Below, one piece after another: positions 1 through 6,373 of a DNA stretch of 10,094 nt. Positions within the stretch are counted from its first letter, which is position 1. The number at the start of each line of letters is the position of its first letter. The stretch is from the NCBI GenBank assembly GCA_020724025.1, contig DYHU01000129.1, positions 1 to 10,094 on the forward strand. Reading direction: 5' to 3'. Below the pieces are notes generated by a model that was not told where the DNA came from, did not search any database, and was given only the letters and a program-made list of their open reading frames with translations. A program made the translations under genes and the position numbers. The stretch is from Syntrophorhabdus sp. (GTDB lineage: Bacteria; Desulfobacterota; BSN033; UBA1163).

Positions 1-14
1 AATAGATTTCATGC

Positions 15-117
15 TTCGATCCCGCGTTTCGCGGGACATGAGCGGAAAACTTAAATGGTTTCAACATATCACCGTTCGCCCTGAGTCCCGCGAAGCGCGG
101 GATCGAAGGGCAAACGG
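15..117. repeat. Nested palindromic repeat
   Basis: Two copies of the same short hairpin are present: TCCCGCG-TTT-CGCGGGA at 20-36 and TCCCGCG-AAG-CGCGGGA at 86-102. The second is enclosed by a longer stem, CCGTTCGCCCT (72-82) against AGGGCAAACGG (107-117) with one mismatch. The segment TTCGATCCCGCG at 15-26 is the reverse complement of 96-107. The layout resembles dispersed intergenic palindromes, and the outer arms (CCGTTC, AGGGC) recall the repeat at 4121-4235. I see no coding capacity in it. Confidence 0.7.
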
Positions 118-181
118 TTGGTTTGGGCAACACTCCCTAAAGATTCGACCCCAGAGCTCTGTCTGGTGAGGTGATGTGCCG

Positions 182-387
182 ATGAAACAGAAACCAGAAA
201 GCGCAGAGCATATCGAAGTATACAGATGCATTCACTGTACAGGAATGGCCAGCATTTTAATACGCAAACATTAAAAAAAGGAACGTGGCCAGAAATTGAA
301 TTTTGTCCTTTCTGTGGAATGTCTAATATATACCCAAGAGAATTCGACAACGAGCACGACAAATTATTGAACGAGAAAAAAATATAA
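182..387 (+). pseudogene. Small zinc-ribbon protein gene, apparently frameshifted
   Basis: This would encode a protein of about 68 residues with two CxxC knuckles, if one frameshift is allowed. The start at 182 follows a strong Shine-Dalgarno, GAGGTGAT (168-175), with 6-nt spacing. The first frame reads MKQKPESAEHIEVYRC and continues with IHC, then stops at 272-274. The second knuckle, EFCPFCGM, lies in the -1 frame, which runs open to a stop at 385-387. Joining the frames near GGAATGG (242-248) gives CIHC, about 25 residues, then CPFC, a plausible zinc ribbon; restoring one A there would repair it. The stretch is more AT-rich than its neighbours, which suggests acquired DNA. Either a real pseudogene or a base-call error is possible. 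The family is not recognised. The frame analysis is direct; the zinc binding is inferred from the paired CxxC. Confidence 0.55.
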
Positions 388-537
388 TCAGGTTTGAAAC
401 AAGAATAATACATCATCTTTTATTTCTGAAATTTGATGGTTAAAGAAACAGACACCGAAAAAACATCGGAGAAATTCATGACATCTGAAGATGTGACCCC
501 CTAGACCCTAGACGGGCGGGTGGAAGGGGGGACAGAG
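388..537. other. AT-rich non-coding gap
   Basis: No supported gene is seen. A 22-codon reading frame (436-504) has no ribosome binding site and is not called. Near the end there is a short direct repeat, CTAGACC followed by CTAGACG (501-514), of unknown meaning. Confidence 0.4.
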
Positions 538-765
538 ATGAAGTCAACCGTTATAGAGACATTTTTGCTCGGGGTTACTTTCGGGATCGGGATAACTATC
601 TTAGCTTTATATACACAAAAACCAGGCCGCTTAGTCACTTCGATAGAAACAATAGCCGAGAGCAGGCGAGCACGAAGAGCCAAAGAAGAAGAAAAAACAC
701 TGCAGAGAGAGAAGCTGAAAGCAGTGGGCTTTTCGGATGAGGAGATTGATGAATTCTTACAATAG
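538..765 (+). CDS. Small single-pass membrane protein, unknown function
   Basis: A 75-residue protein. I prefer the ATG at 538 because a purine-rich site, AAGGGGGG (524-531), lies 6 nt upstream; an in-frame GTG at 520 would overlap that site. Residues about 6-26 (ETFLLGVTFGIGITILALYT) form one hydrophobic, glycine-containing membrane helix. A basic and acidic helix follows (about 36-64, rich in Arg, Lys and Glu), consistent with a short coiled coil in the cytoplasm. The C-terminus (KAVGFSDEEIDEFLQ) looks like a small helical, UBA-like cap. I do not recognise the family. Single-helix proteins of this size occur as phage or stress-related membrane proteins, but nothing here proves either. It stands alone between a degraded zinc-ribbon gene and degraded sequence. 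Confidence 0.6.
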   Translation: MKSTVIETFLLGVTFGIGITILALYTQKPGRLVTSIETIAESRRARRAKEEEKTLQREKLKAVGFSDEEIDEFLQ

Positions 766-971
766 GTGTCGATTTTGCGAGGCATATGGTAATGTTTCTT
801 CCCTGATCAATGGCATTTTAAGCAAAAGGCTTTGATCTCTTGCTGATCCACCAATCGTCCTCCGGCTTCATGAAGGAGCGGGCAAAGGGGGACGTCCATA
901 AAATTATAAATTTCTACTTGTATAATGATCTATTTCCCTACCGGGACGGGCGAATCTCAGTTCCCCTGTTT
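766..971. other. Non-coding gap, no recognised gene
   Basis: I see no reading frame with a ribosome binding site. The stretch contains an AT-rich segment around 897-930, including a TATAAT hexamer at 921-926 without a matching -35 box, and a GGACGTCC palindrome at 890-897. Together with the remnant next to it, it reads as decayed sequence. Confidence 0.4.
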
Positions 972-1055
972 TCATCCTGATTGGGCAAAGTCGATGAACC
1001 CTCGTTCTACGTCAGTCCCGATGAGCTGAACGCGAACTCGATCTCCGATTTGCAC
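972..1055 (-). pseudogene. Remnant of RNase R C-terminal S1 domain
   Basis: The minus strand reads 27 codons and a stop, with VQIGDRVRVQLIGTDVERGF followed by IDFAQSG. This closely follows the conserved end of the RNase R S1 domain, where GDRVRV, then D-ER, then IDF precede the C-terminus. The rest of the enzyme is absent: immediately upstream on the same strand is the stop of the CNNM/CorC gene. There is no start codon context, so this is a fragment and not a gene. It suggests that a full rnr gene once lay here, or that its tail was carried in by rearrangement. The alignment is from memory of the family pattern; a homology search would settle it. Confidence 0.5.
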
Positions 1056-1063
1056 TATACTTA

Positions 1064-2377
1064 TTAGGTCTTTTCAGGAGGTTTGGGCAGTTTTTCCAAT
1101 TTTACTTTTGAGATCCTCTGGCCGACCATTTCGATAATATTGATTCGCCTTCCTTCCACCTCCACCACGTCACCTACCTTGGGAATCTTCTGTAAGGCGG
1201 TCATCAGAAATCCACCGAGGGTTTCATATTCCGGTGACTCAGGGAGCGGAATAGAATGATCCTCTTTCAAATCTCTCAGGCTGATCGATGCATCGATCAG
1301 GAGGGTCCCGTCCTTCAGCAAAACAACCGGACTCTCGACATCATGTTCGTCTCTGATCTCCCCCACAATCTCTTCGAGTAAATCTTCGATGGTCACCAAA
1401 CCAGAGATCCCCCCATATTCGTCCACCACCAAGGCCATATGGGTTCTCCTCTTTTGCATTTCTCTTAAGAGGAGGCTGATCTTCATCGTTTCGGGGATGA
1501 AGAAGGGGGACTTGATGATCTTTCGAATATCGACCTGTCCTGTTTTTGTCAGGAGAGTCAGAAAATCTTTTGCATAGAGGATTCCCCGGATGTCACTGAG
1601 GTCTTTCCCGTATACCGGATAGCGAGAAAATTGCTCTTCTTCAATAAGGGATCTGATCTCCACGGGTGATTTATCGACCGGGATGGCGACGATCTGAATA
1701 TCCGGCACCATGACCTCCTTTGCCGACATGTCGGTGAATTCAAAAATGCTTTGCAGGATTTTCTCTTCCGCAGGTTCAAATACCCCGTGTTTTCCGCCTT
1801 CCTTAATGAGCATCCTCACCTCTTCCTCGGTAATATAGGCCCTTTCGCTAAAGGGTTTTCTCCCAAAGGGAGCGAGAACGAGGGAGGTGCTGAAGGTGAG
1901 AAACTTGACAAAGATGGAAGCAACCTTTGAAAAAGTATCAATGGTTCTTGCCGTAAAGAGCCCGACCGTTTCAGGATGCATCAGAGCGATGGACTTCGGC
2001 ACGAGTTCACCGAAGATCACGGAGAAATAAGTAATCAAGACGACCACGATTCCAATGGCAAGGGGCTCCGCGGCAATAGAGACGGCTTTGATGGGAACCA
2101 TCTGAAGCGCCGGTTTGATCACCTCGACAGCGGCGGCTCCTCCAACTGCAGAGGCAAGGACACTCACACCGGTAATTCCGATTTGGATCGTTGCTAAGAA
2201 CCGGTCAGGGTTTTCTTTCAGCCTGAGCAAGATTTTTGCGTTTCTTTTTCCACTTCCAGCCATCTGCTGGATGCGGCTCTTCCTGGCCGTGACCACGGCG
2301 ATCTCTGTGCCGGCGAGATAACCATTTAAGAGGATGAGAATGGCAATAAAAAATACCTCTCCAAAAAGTTCTTGCAT
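1064..2377 (-). CDS. CNNM/HlyC-CorC family membrane protein with CBS pair
   Basis: A 437-residue inner-membrane protein of the family annotated as hemolysin/CorC/CNNM, linked to Mg2+ or Co2+ transport. The N-terminal DUF21/CNNM domain (about 1-185) has hydrophobic segments near 8-30, 62-85, 105-125 and 152-172 and the signatures [20 protein letters not shown] (17-36) and FGELVPKS (122-129). A CBS pair follows (about 220-345), with EVMVPD (221-226), SRYPVY (251-256) and [20 protein letters not shown] (317-336). The CorC_HlyC domain (about 350-430) closes it. The full architecture and usual length are present. The CBS entry usually reads VMVPR or VMTPR; here it is VMVPD. The ATG at 2377 follows GGGAGG. 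The gene ends in two tandem TAA codons and probably shares a transcript with dapL, about 100 bp upstream. The exact ion or substrate cannot be told from sequence. Confidence 0.92.
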   Translation of the reverse strand: MQELFGEVFFIAILILLNGYLAGTEIAVVTARKSRIQQMAGSGKRNAKILLRLKENPDRFLATIQIGITGVSVLASAVGGAAAVEVIKPALQMVPIKAVSIAAEPLAIGIVVVLITYFSVIFGELVPKSIALMHPETVGLFTARTIDTFSKVASIFVKFLTFSTSLVLAPFGRKPFSERAYITEEEVRMLIKEGGKHGVFEPAEEKILQSIFEFTDMSAKEVMVPDIQIVAIPVDKSPVEIRSLIEEEQFSRYPVYGKDLSDIRGILYAKDFLTLLTKTGQVDIRKIIKSPFFIPETMKISLLLREMQKRRTHMALVVDEYGGISGLVTIEDLLEEIVGEIRDEHDVESPVVLLKDGTLLIDASISLRDLKEDHSIPLPESPEYETLGGFLMTALQKIPKVGDVVEVEGRRINIIEMVGQRISKVKLEKLPKPPEKT

Positions 2378-2479
2378 TTCGGCCTCCCTACTTTTTCATT
2401 AAAATATGGAAGAAGTTTAAAAATGATAGAAGAAAACCGTGAGGTTCCATTCAACAGTTTTTTTCAAAGGAAGAGATCT

Positions 2480-3646
2480 TCAGAAATTGATCTTCTTAAG
2501 TCGTTCGATCGCCTCTTTCAGCCTCGACTCATCCACCGTGAGGGCCATCCGGATATAACCCTCTCCTGCTTCTCCGAAACCATTGCCCGGAGTGGCGACA
2601 ATTCCTGCCTGTTCAATCAGGATGGTGGCGAACTGGGAGGAGGTATATCCTCGTGGAACCCGGATCCAGAGATAGAAGGTGGCCCTCGGGGAGTCCACTT
2701 CGAGTCCGATCTCCCGGAGGCCCTTCACCATCACATCCCTTCGGCCTTCATAATTGCGGATGATTTCCGGAATGGGCGTGTCAAAGCGATGGAGGGCTTC
2801 GATTCCGGCTTCCTGGATCGCCTGAAAGAGACCCGAGTCGATATTGGTCTTGACCCTTCCCAATCCGGAGACAATTTCAGCATTGCCCACGGCAAAACCG
2901 ATTCTCCAGCCTGTCATGTTGAAGGTCTTGGAGAGGCTGTGAAATTCGATGCCCACCTCCTTCGCCCCTTCGATTTCAAAGAAGCTGAGAGGCCGGTAGC
3001 CATCGAAAGCCAGTTCAGAGTAAGCCGCATCATGGCAGACAATGATCCCATAACGCCGGGCAAAGGCGACCACCTCTTCGAAGAAAGGCCTTTCGGCAAC
3101 GGCCGCAGTCGGATTGTTGGGATAGTTGATGAAGAGAAGTTTCGACCTCTCCGCCACCTCCCCGGGGATTTCCGAAAGTTTTGGGAGGAAGCCATTCTCC
3201 TTGAGAAGGGGCAGGAAGTATGGAGTTCCTCCTGCGAAGAGGGTCGAGACACGATAAACCGGATATCCCGGACTGGGAACAAGCACACAGTCTCCCGGAT
3301 TGACAAAGGCCAGGGGGATATGGGCAATGCCTTCTTTTGAGCCGATGAGAGTGAGCACCTCTGTTTTAGGATCGAATGAGATGTGGAATCTCCTTTCAAA
3401 CCAGTTTGCCACGGCCTGCCTGAATTGGATCATCCCTTCATAGGAGGGATAATGATGATTTCCGGGGTCTTCGGCGGCCTTTTTCATTCGTTCGATGATC
3501 GGCTGAGGGGTGGGAAGATCAGGGTCTCCGATTCCGAGGTCGATCAGATCCATCCCCTTCTTCCTCATCTCCTCTTTCTTCTTATCTATCTCCGCAAAAA
3601 GGTACGGGGGAATCTGTTCAATCCGTTTCGCCTTTTCAATGCGCAT
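2480..3646 (-). CDS. dapL: LL-diaminopimelate aminotransferase
   Basis: A 388-residue fold-type I PLP aminotransferase, the usual length. DapL converts tetrahydrodipicolinate and glutamate to LL-diaminopimelate in one step, bypassing the succinylase or acetylase steps of lysine and peptidoglycan precursor synthesis; it is cytoplasmic. Visible features: the N-terminal PPYLFAEIDKKKEE and DLIDLGIGDPDLPTP (33-47) that mark this branch, YPSYEG (66-71), IGSKEGIAHIPLAFVNPGD (101-119), NYPNNPT (174-180), CHDAAYSE (204-211, with the Asp that contacts the pyridine nitrogen), SLSKTFNMTGWRIG (237-250) with the PLP lysine at 240, and YIRMALT (364-370) with the carboxylate-binding Arg 366. NNPT is followed by Ala where Gly is common. 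The ATG at 3646 has AAAGGAGAG about 7 nt upstream. A related aminotransferase with another substrate (such as an alanine aminotransferase annotated from the same branch) remains possible. Confidence 0.85.
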   Translation of the reverse strand: MRIEKAKRIEQIPPYLFAEIDKKKEEMRKKGMDLIDLGIGDPDLPTPQPIIERMKKAAEDPGNHHYPSYEGMIQFRQAVANWFERRFHISFDPKTEVLTLIGSKEGIAHIPLAFVNPGDCVLVPSPGYPVYRVSTLFAGGTPYFLPLLKENGFLPKLSEIPGEVAERSKLLFINYPNNPTAAVAERPFFEEVVAFARRYGIIVCHDAAYSELAFDGYRPLSFFEIEGAKEVGIEFHSLSKTFNMTGWRIGFAVGNAEIVSGLGRVKTNIDSGLFQAIQEAGIEALHRFDTPIPEIIRNYEGRRDVMVKGLREIGLEVDSPRATFYLWIRVPRGYTSSQFATILIEQAGIVATPGNGFGEAGEGYIRMALTVDESRLKEAIERLKKINF

Positions 3647-3676
3647 CCTTCTCTCCTTTTGACCCGGTTTAAATAT

Positions 3677-3705
3677 CTTTTACCCTATGGCCATCCGAAA
3701 TTCAA
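3677..3705 (-). promoter_or_regulatory. Possible promoter of dapL
   Basis: On the minus strand, TTGAAT (3700-3705) and TAAAAG (3677-3682) are separated by 17 nt, with four of six consensus matches in each box. The position, about 30 bp before the start of dapL, is sensible, but the match is weak. Confidence 0.3.
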
Positions 3706-3725
3706 GGAGAAAAGAGGGGTTTGAG

Positions 3726-4015
3726 GTAACCTCTGAGAAGGTGTGAAAAAAATCAGTCAGAGGGGCAGTGGTCACAAAATTCCTGATAAAAATTTAATTA
3801 CACCTAATAGGCGGGACATTCCTGTCCCGCCTATATTGGGGGCGGGGTTAGAAAACCCCGCCTATCGACCCCTACTATCAATGAGATGGAATTACCCCGT
3901 AACTGAGAAGGTGTGAAAAAATTAAGAATTCAAAAATAGACCCATTGAGATCATTGAGGATTTTTATGCAAAAAGATGGGTTTTGCCAATTTTTTCACAC
4001 CTTCTGAGGGATTAC
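3726..4015. repeat. MITE-like region with three copies of one inverted terminus
   Basis: One motif, CTGAGAAGGTGTGAAAAAA, occurs at 3733-3751 and 3903-3921 in direct orientation and, slightly varied, inverted at 3988-4008. Each copy continues outward to a GTAA or TTAC end: GTAACCTCTGAG at 3726, GTAACTGAG at 3899, and the complement ending TTAC at 4012-4015. The inner pair (3899-4015, 117 bp) also has a second complementary pair, ACCCAT (3940-3945) against ATGGGT (3976-3981), so it would fold into a long hairpin. The 8 bases outside the outer pair (GGTTTGAG and GGGTTGAA) match at 6 of 8 positions, suggestive of a decayed target duplication. No transposase is present. Confidence 0.6.
3807..3862. 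repeat. Two tandem GC-rich hairpins
   Basis: A perfect 12-bp stem, ATAGGCGGGACA with its complement and a 4-nt TTCC loop (3807-3834), is followed by a perfect 9-bp stem, GGCGGGGTT with its complement and an AGAA loop (3841-3862). Both end in CCCGCCTAT, so they look like diverged copies of one unit. They lie between two copies of the surrounding inverted terminus. No U-tract follows, so I do not call them terminators. Confidence 0.75.
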
Positions 4016-4033
4016 GGGTTGAACTTTTTGATA

Positions 4034-4062
4034 TTGACATCAACATCCCTTCCTATCATAAT
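4034..4062 (+). promoter_or_regulatory. Sigma70 promoter of the BamD-LptA gene
   Basis: A perfect -35 box TTGACA (4034-4039), a 17-nt spacer and CATAAT (4057-4062, five of six) make a strong vegetative promoter. Transcription would begin near 4069, which leaves a leader of about 235 nt that includes the palindromic repeat at 4121-4235. A small dyad, TTGAT (4028-4032) and ATCAA (4039-4043), overlaps the -35 box and could be an operator; that is inference. Confidence 0.6.
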
Positions 4063-4120
4063 TAGGGGGACTTTTAAAAAAGGGTTCTTCTGGCTTTTGC
4101 GTGGGCGATGCTATACCGAT

Positions 4121-4235
4121 CACCCTGAGGTTCTCGAAGGGTGAATCATTTAACCGTTCATGCTTCGACAAGCTCAGCACGAACGGTTTTTACGAAAGTC
4201 CTGAGCGAAGTCAAAGGGCAAGCTCAGGGTGAACG
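4121..4235. repeat. Palindromic repeat cluster in the leader
   Basis: Successive hairpins are present: CACCCTGAG with CTCGAAGGGTG (4121-4143), AACCGTTC with GAACGGTT around TTCGACAAGCTCAGC (4152-4188), and a third unit from TCCTGAGCGAAGTC through AAGCTCAGGGTGAACGG (4199-4235). The motifs TTCGACAAGCTCAG and CCTGAGCGAAGTC belong to a dispersed intergenic repeat seen in many bacterial genomes. Here the cluster lies between the predicted promoter and the start codon of the downstream gene, so it would be transcribed. Confidence 0.75.
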
Positions 4236-4304
4236 GAATTTAGTTATTTCTGAGTAACCCCTTTACCCACTCCAAACTCCGAAGAGCCTTAAAAAGAAGG
4301 GCCG

Positions 4305-5960
4305 ATGAAAAAGAAGTCTGTTATTCAAACACTCCTTCTCCTTTTCATTCTCTCCTCCCTTTTGAACGGATGCGCCGGGAAGGGAAAGGATGTCAAAACG
4401 ATCAAGGGAGATCCGGAGATCCTCTACCGTCAGGGATTGGAGCGGTTCAATAAGAGGGACTATTCCGAGGCCTTGAAGTTATTTGAACAGGTCAAGTCTA
4501 ACTTTCCGGATAGCCCGCCCTACACCCTCTGGGCAGAGGTGAAGGTCGGGGATTGCCATTTCTTTAAGAAGGATTATGTGGAAGCCATCGCCGCATATGA
4601 GGAGTTCAAAAAGACCCGTCCCACCCATGAGGATATCCCTTATGTTCAATATCAGATCGGCCTATCTTACTTCCATCAGATGCGCACCCACGACCGGGAT
4701 CAGACTCCCACGAAGAAGGCCCTCTCCAACTTCGAATATTTAGTCGCCAACACCCCTCCCAACATTTTTACTGAAAAGGCCGTAGAAAAGATTGAGATCT
4801 GCAAGAAACGGTTGGCCGAACACGAGTTCTATATTGGAAATTTCTATTACAAGAAGGGAAAATATGAGGCGGCTGCTTCCCGGCTGGAGGGACTACAGGA
4901 GAAGTTCCCAAAGAGGAGTGATGAGGATAAGGCTCTTTATCTTTTAGGAAAGAGCTACCTTGAACTTGATCAATGGGAGAAGGCAAGAGAAGCCTTTACC
5001 CGGATTGTCAACGAATATCCGAAAAGTTCCCATTACAGGGAAGCCAAATCGATCCTGGATCAGGGCATGAAGGAAAAAGCCGTGATTCTCAAGGCGAAAG
5101 CCAAAGAACTAAAGAAGAAGACCGATGCAGCAGAGAGGGAATCCGAAATGGTTGCCCTGGTCAAATTCGATGAAGAGAGGAGACAGCCGGTTCCGTTCAA
5201 GGAAGATAAGGTTGAGATGAAGAGGGAAGAGAAGAAAGCGGTTTCCCTTCCTGCTGAAACCAGATCCACTCAACCCACCGCCCCTGTTGAAGAGACCAAG
5301 GTGATTTCTCCCCCCCTGATCAAATACGAAGAGGAAAAGAGACAACCCATTGTTTCCCCTCCACCTCCTCCGAAGGAGGAGGTGAAGATGGAGGCGAAAC
5401 CAGAGGATGAAAAGCGGATGGCGCCACTGCCGCCTCCTTCTCCAACACCTGAGACCAGGGAAATACCGCCTCCCCTCTCACCAAGGGAGAAGGAGGTTTC
5501 GAGAAAAGAGATTCCCGCCGAATCCAAGGAAGTCAAATTGGGAGATACGGGCGAGCCCATCGACATCACCTCGGACAGGGTGGAGACTTTTTCCAAAGAG
5601 AACCTGATCATCTTCAGGGGGAATGTGATGGCCCGGCAAAAGGACATTGTCATCTATTCCGATTCTCTGGAGGCTTTGGTGTTTGAAGATGGCAAGGGAA
5701 TTGAGAAGGTCGTGGCCGGCGGGAATGTGAAGATCCAGCAGGGACTTCGGGTTGCCAATTGTCAGAAGGCAGTCTTTTATAATCGGGATCAGAGGGTAGT
5801 TTTAACCGGCGACCCGAAAGTATGGGAAGGCGACAATTTGCTCTCCGGAGAGGAGATCATCTTCGATATCGCGAAGAATCGTATAGAGGTAAAAGGAGGA
5901 CCAGGGGGGAGAGGGAAAGTGAGAGTTCTCCCCGGAGGAGAATTTGAAAAGTTGAAATGA
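4305..5960 (+). CDS. Lipoprotein fusing BamD-like TPR domain to LptA/OstA domain
   Basis: A 551-residue lipoprotein. A signal peptide (1-22) ends in the lipobox LNGC, lipidated on Cys 23. Residues about 35-255 match BamD (YfiO) along its length: YRQGLERFNKRDYSEALKLF (41-60), YQIGLSYFHQM (116-126), DQTPTKKALSNFEYLV (132-147), LAEHEFYIGNFYYKKGKYEA (170-189). BamD is the outer-membrane TPR lipoprotein of the beta-barrel assembly machine. A charged, proline-rich linker (about 260-415) holds a diverged duplication (286-311 and 338-370). Residues about 418-531 form an LptA/OstA domain: EPIDITSDRVE (417-427), FRGNV (437-441), VVLTGDPKVW (498-507), GEEIIFDIAKNRIEVKG (515-531). LptA is the periplasmic bridge of LPS transport. 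The ATG at 4305 follows AGAAGGG. The domains are seen; the combined role, tethering the LPS bridge near the BAM complex, is inferred. The TPR part could be a BamD paralogue instead of the essential copy. Confidence 0.88.
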   Translation: MKKKSVIQTLLLLFILSSLLNGCAGKGKDVKTIKGDPEILYRQGLERFNKRDYSEALKLFEQVKSNFPDSPPYTLWAEVKVGDCHFFKKDYVEAIAAYEEFKKTRPTHEDIPYVQYQIGLSYFHQMRTHDRDQTPTKKALSNFEYLVANTPPNIFTEKAVEKIEICKKRLAEHEFYIGNFYYKKGKYEAAASRLEGLQEKFPKRSDEDKALYLLGKSYLELDQWEKAREAFTRIVNEYPKSSHYREAKSILDQGMKEKAVILKAKAKELKKKTDAAERESEMVALVKFDEERRQPVPFKEDKVEMKREEKKAVSLPAETRSTQPTAPVEETKVISPPLIKYEEEKRQPIVSPPPPPKEEVKMEAKPEDEKRMAPLPPPSPTPETREIPPPLSPREKEVSRKEIPAESKEVKLGDTGEPIDITSDRVETFSKENLIIFRGNVMARQKDIVIYSDSLEALVFEDGKGIEKVVAGGNVKIQQGLRVANCQKAVFYNRDQRVVLTGDPKVWEGDNLLSGEEIIFDIAKNRIEVKGGPGGRGKVRVLPGGEFEKLK

Positions 5961-6046
5961 TCAGAGAGTTCCCCGGTCTGATCTCCATCCTTTTATTCAT
6001 TCAAGCCTGCCAGACTTCTTCAGGGGTAAGATTAAAGATTCCGTAA
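5957..6046 (+). pseudogene. Short lipoprotein-like reading frame closed by a MITE
   Basis: An ATG overlaps the stop of the upstream gene (ATGA, 5957-5960) and opens 29 codons: MIREFPGLISILLFIQACQT then SSGVRLKIP. Residues 8-18 are hydrophobic and end in IQAC, close to a lipobox, so this looks like the start of a lipoprotein. The stop TAA (6044-6046) lies inside the inserted element that begins at 6043. Removing the element and one target copy gives KIPI and then a stop, so the frame was already short before insertion. It may be the leftover N-terminus of a lost lipoprotein gene of the same operon, or a chance frame. No good ribosome binding site is near; coupling through ATGA is possible. Confidence 0.35.
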
Positions 6047-6305
6047 CACTTTAGCGCATTGAAATGCGGTGAGATGGGACACCGGTTCCCGCCAGAAACG
6101 GGACTTCTAAAGTTTTAGAATGCGGGCTTTTATATTTTTATCGTTTGGAAACTAAGAAAATGAACTGGATTCAGCCATCCTTTTGGAGCCACCTGAATGA
6201 TCAGGAAAGATGATTCCGCTCTAAAACTTATTCAGTCCCGCCCCTGGCGGGAACCGGTTTTGCATGGGGACGATTTTACAAAGTGCTAAAGTGTTACAAG
6301 ATTCC
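6035..6305. mobile_element. IS66-type MITE with 8-bp target duplication
   Basis: The element is 255 bp (6043-6297), flanked by a perfect direct repeat AAGATTCC (6035-6042 and 6298-6305). Its ends are perfect 13-bp inverted repeats, GTAACACTTTAGC, and the arms stay complementary for about 80 bp: ACCGGTTCCCGCCAG (6081-6095 against 6244-6258), GGGACT, and AAGTTTTAGA (6110-6119 against 6220-6229). A core of about 100 bp has no reading frame. IS66-family elements have ends starting GTAA and duplicate 8 bp, so a non-autonomous IS66 relative is the best reading; the transposase that moved it is not in the window. The intact duplication suggests fairly recent insertion. Confidence 0.85.
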
Positions 6306-6327
6306 AATCTAATCCCGAATGGGGAAT

Positions 6328-6357
6328 TTGACAATTCGGGGAAAAAATTATTAGAAT
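6328..6357 (+). promoter_or_regulatory. Sigma70 promoter of ffh
   Basis: A perfect TTGACA (6328-6333), an 18-nt spacer and TAGAAT (6352-6357, five of six) lie just right of the MITE. Transcription would begin near 6364, giving a leader of about 160 nt that contains the palindrome at 6374-6489. The insertion stopped 22 bp short of the -35 box, so it leaves the promoter core intact. Confidence 0.6.
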
Positions 6358-6373
6358 GAGACATTTGATGAAC

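Noticed and set aside
242..248. Programmed -1 frameshift site in the zinc-ribbon gene
   Set aside because: GGAATGG is not a slippery heptamer and no stimulatory hairpin or upstream Shine-Dalgarno-like site is evident; loss of a base is simpler.
436..504. 22-codon plus-strand frame
   Set aside because: No ribosome binding site and no recognisable content; too short to support.
921..926. TATAAT as a promoter
   Set aside because: No -35 box at suitable spacing, and a plus-strand transcript would only run antisense into the CNNM/CorC gene.
884..930. GGGGGACGTCC plus AT-rich stretch resembling the flank of a REP-type Y1 transposase gene
   Set aside because: The resemblance is only from memory, and no transposase frame or second copy is present in the window.
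2372..3340. Long plus-strand reading frame (322 codons) opposite dapL
   Set aside because: It lies antisense to a clear aminotransferase with full motifs; the translation has no recognisable domain and its openness follows from codon bias of dapL.
3807..3862. Tandem hairpins as rho-independent terminators
   Set aside because: Stable stems but no U-tract, and they lie in a divergent region where no gene ends.
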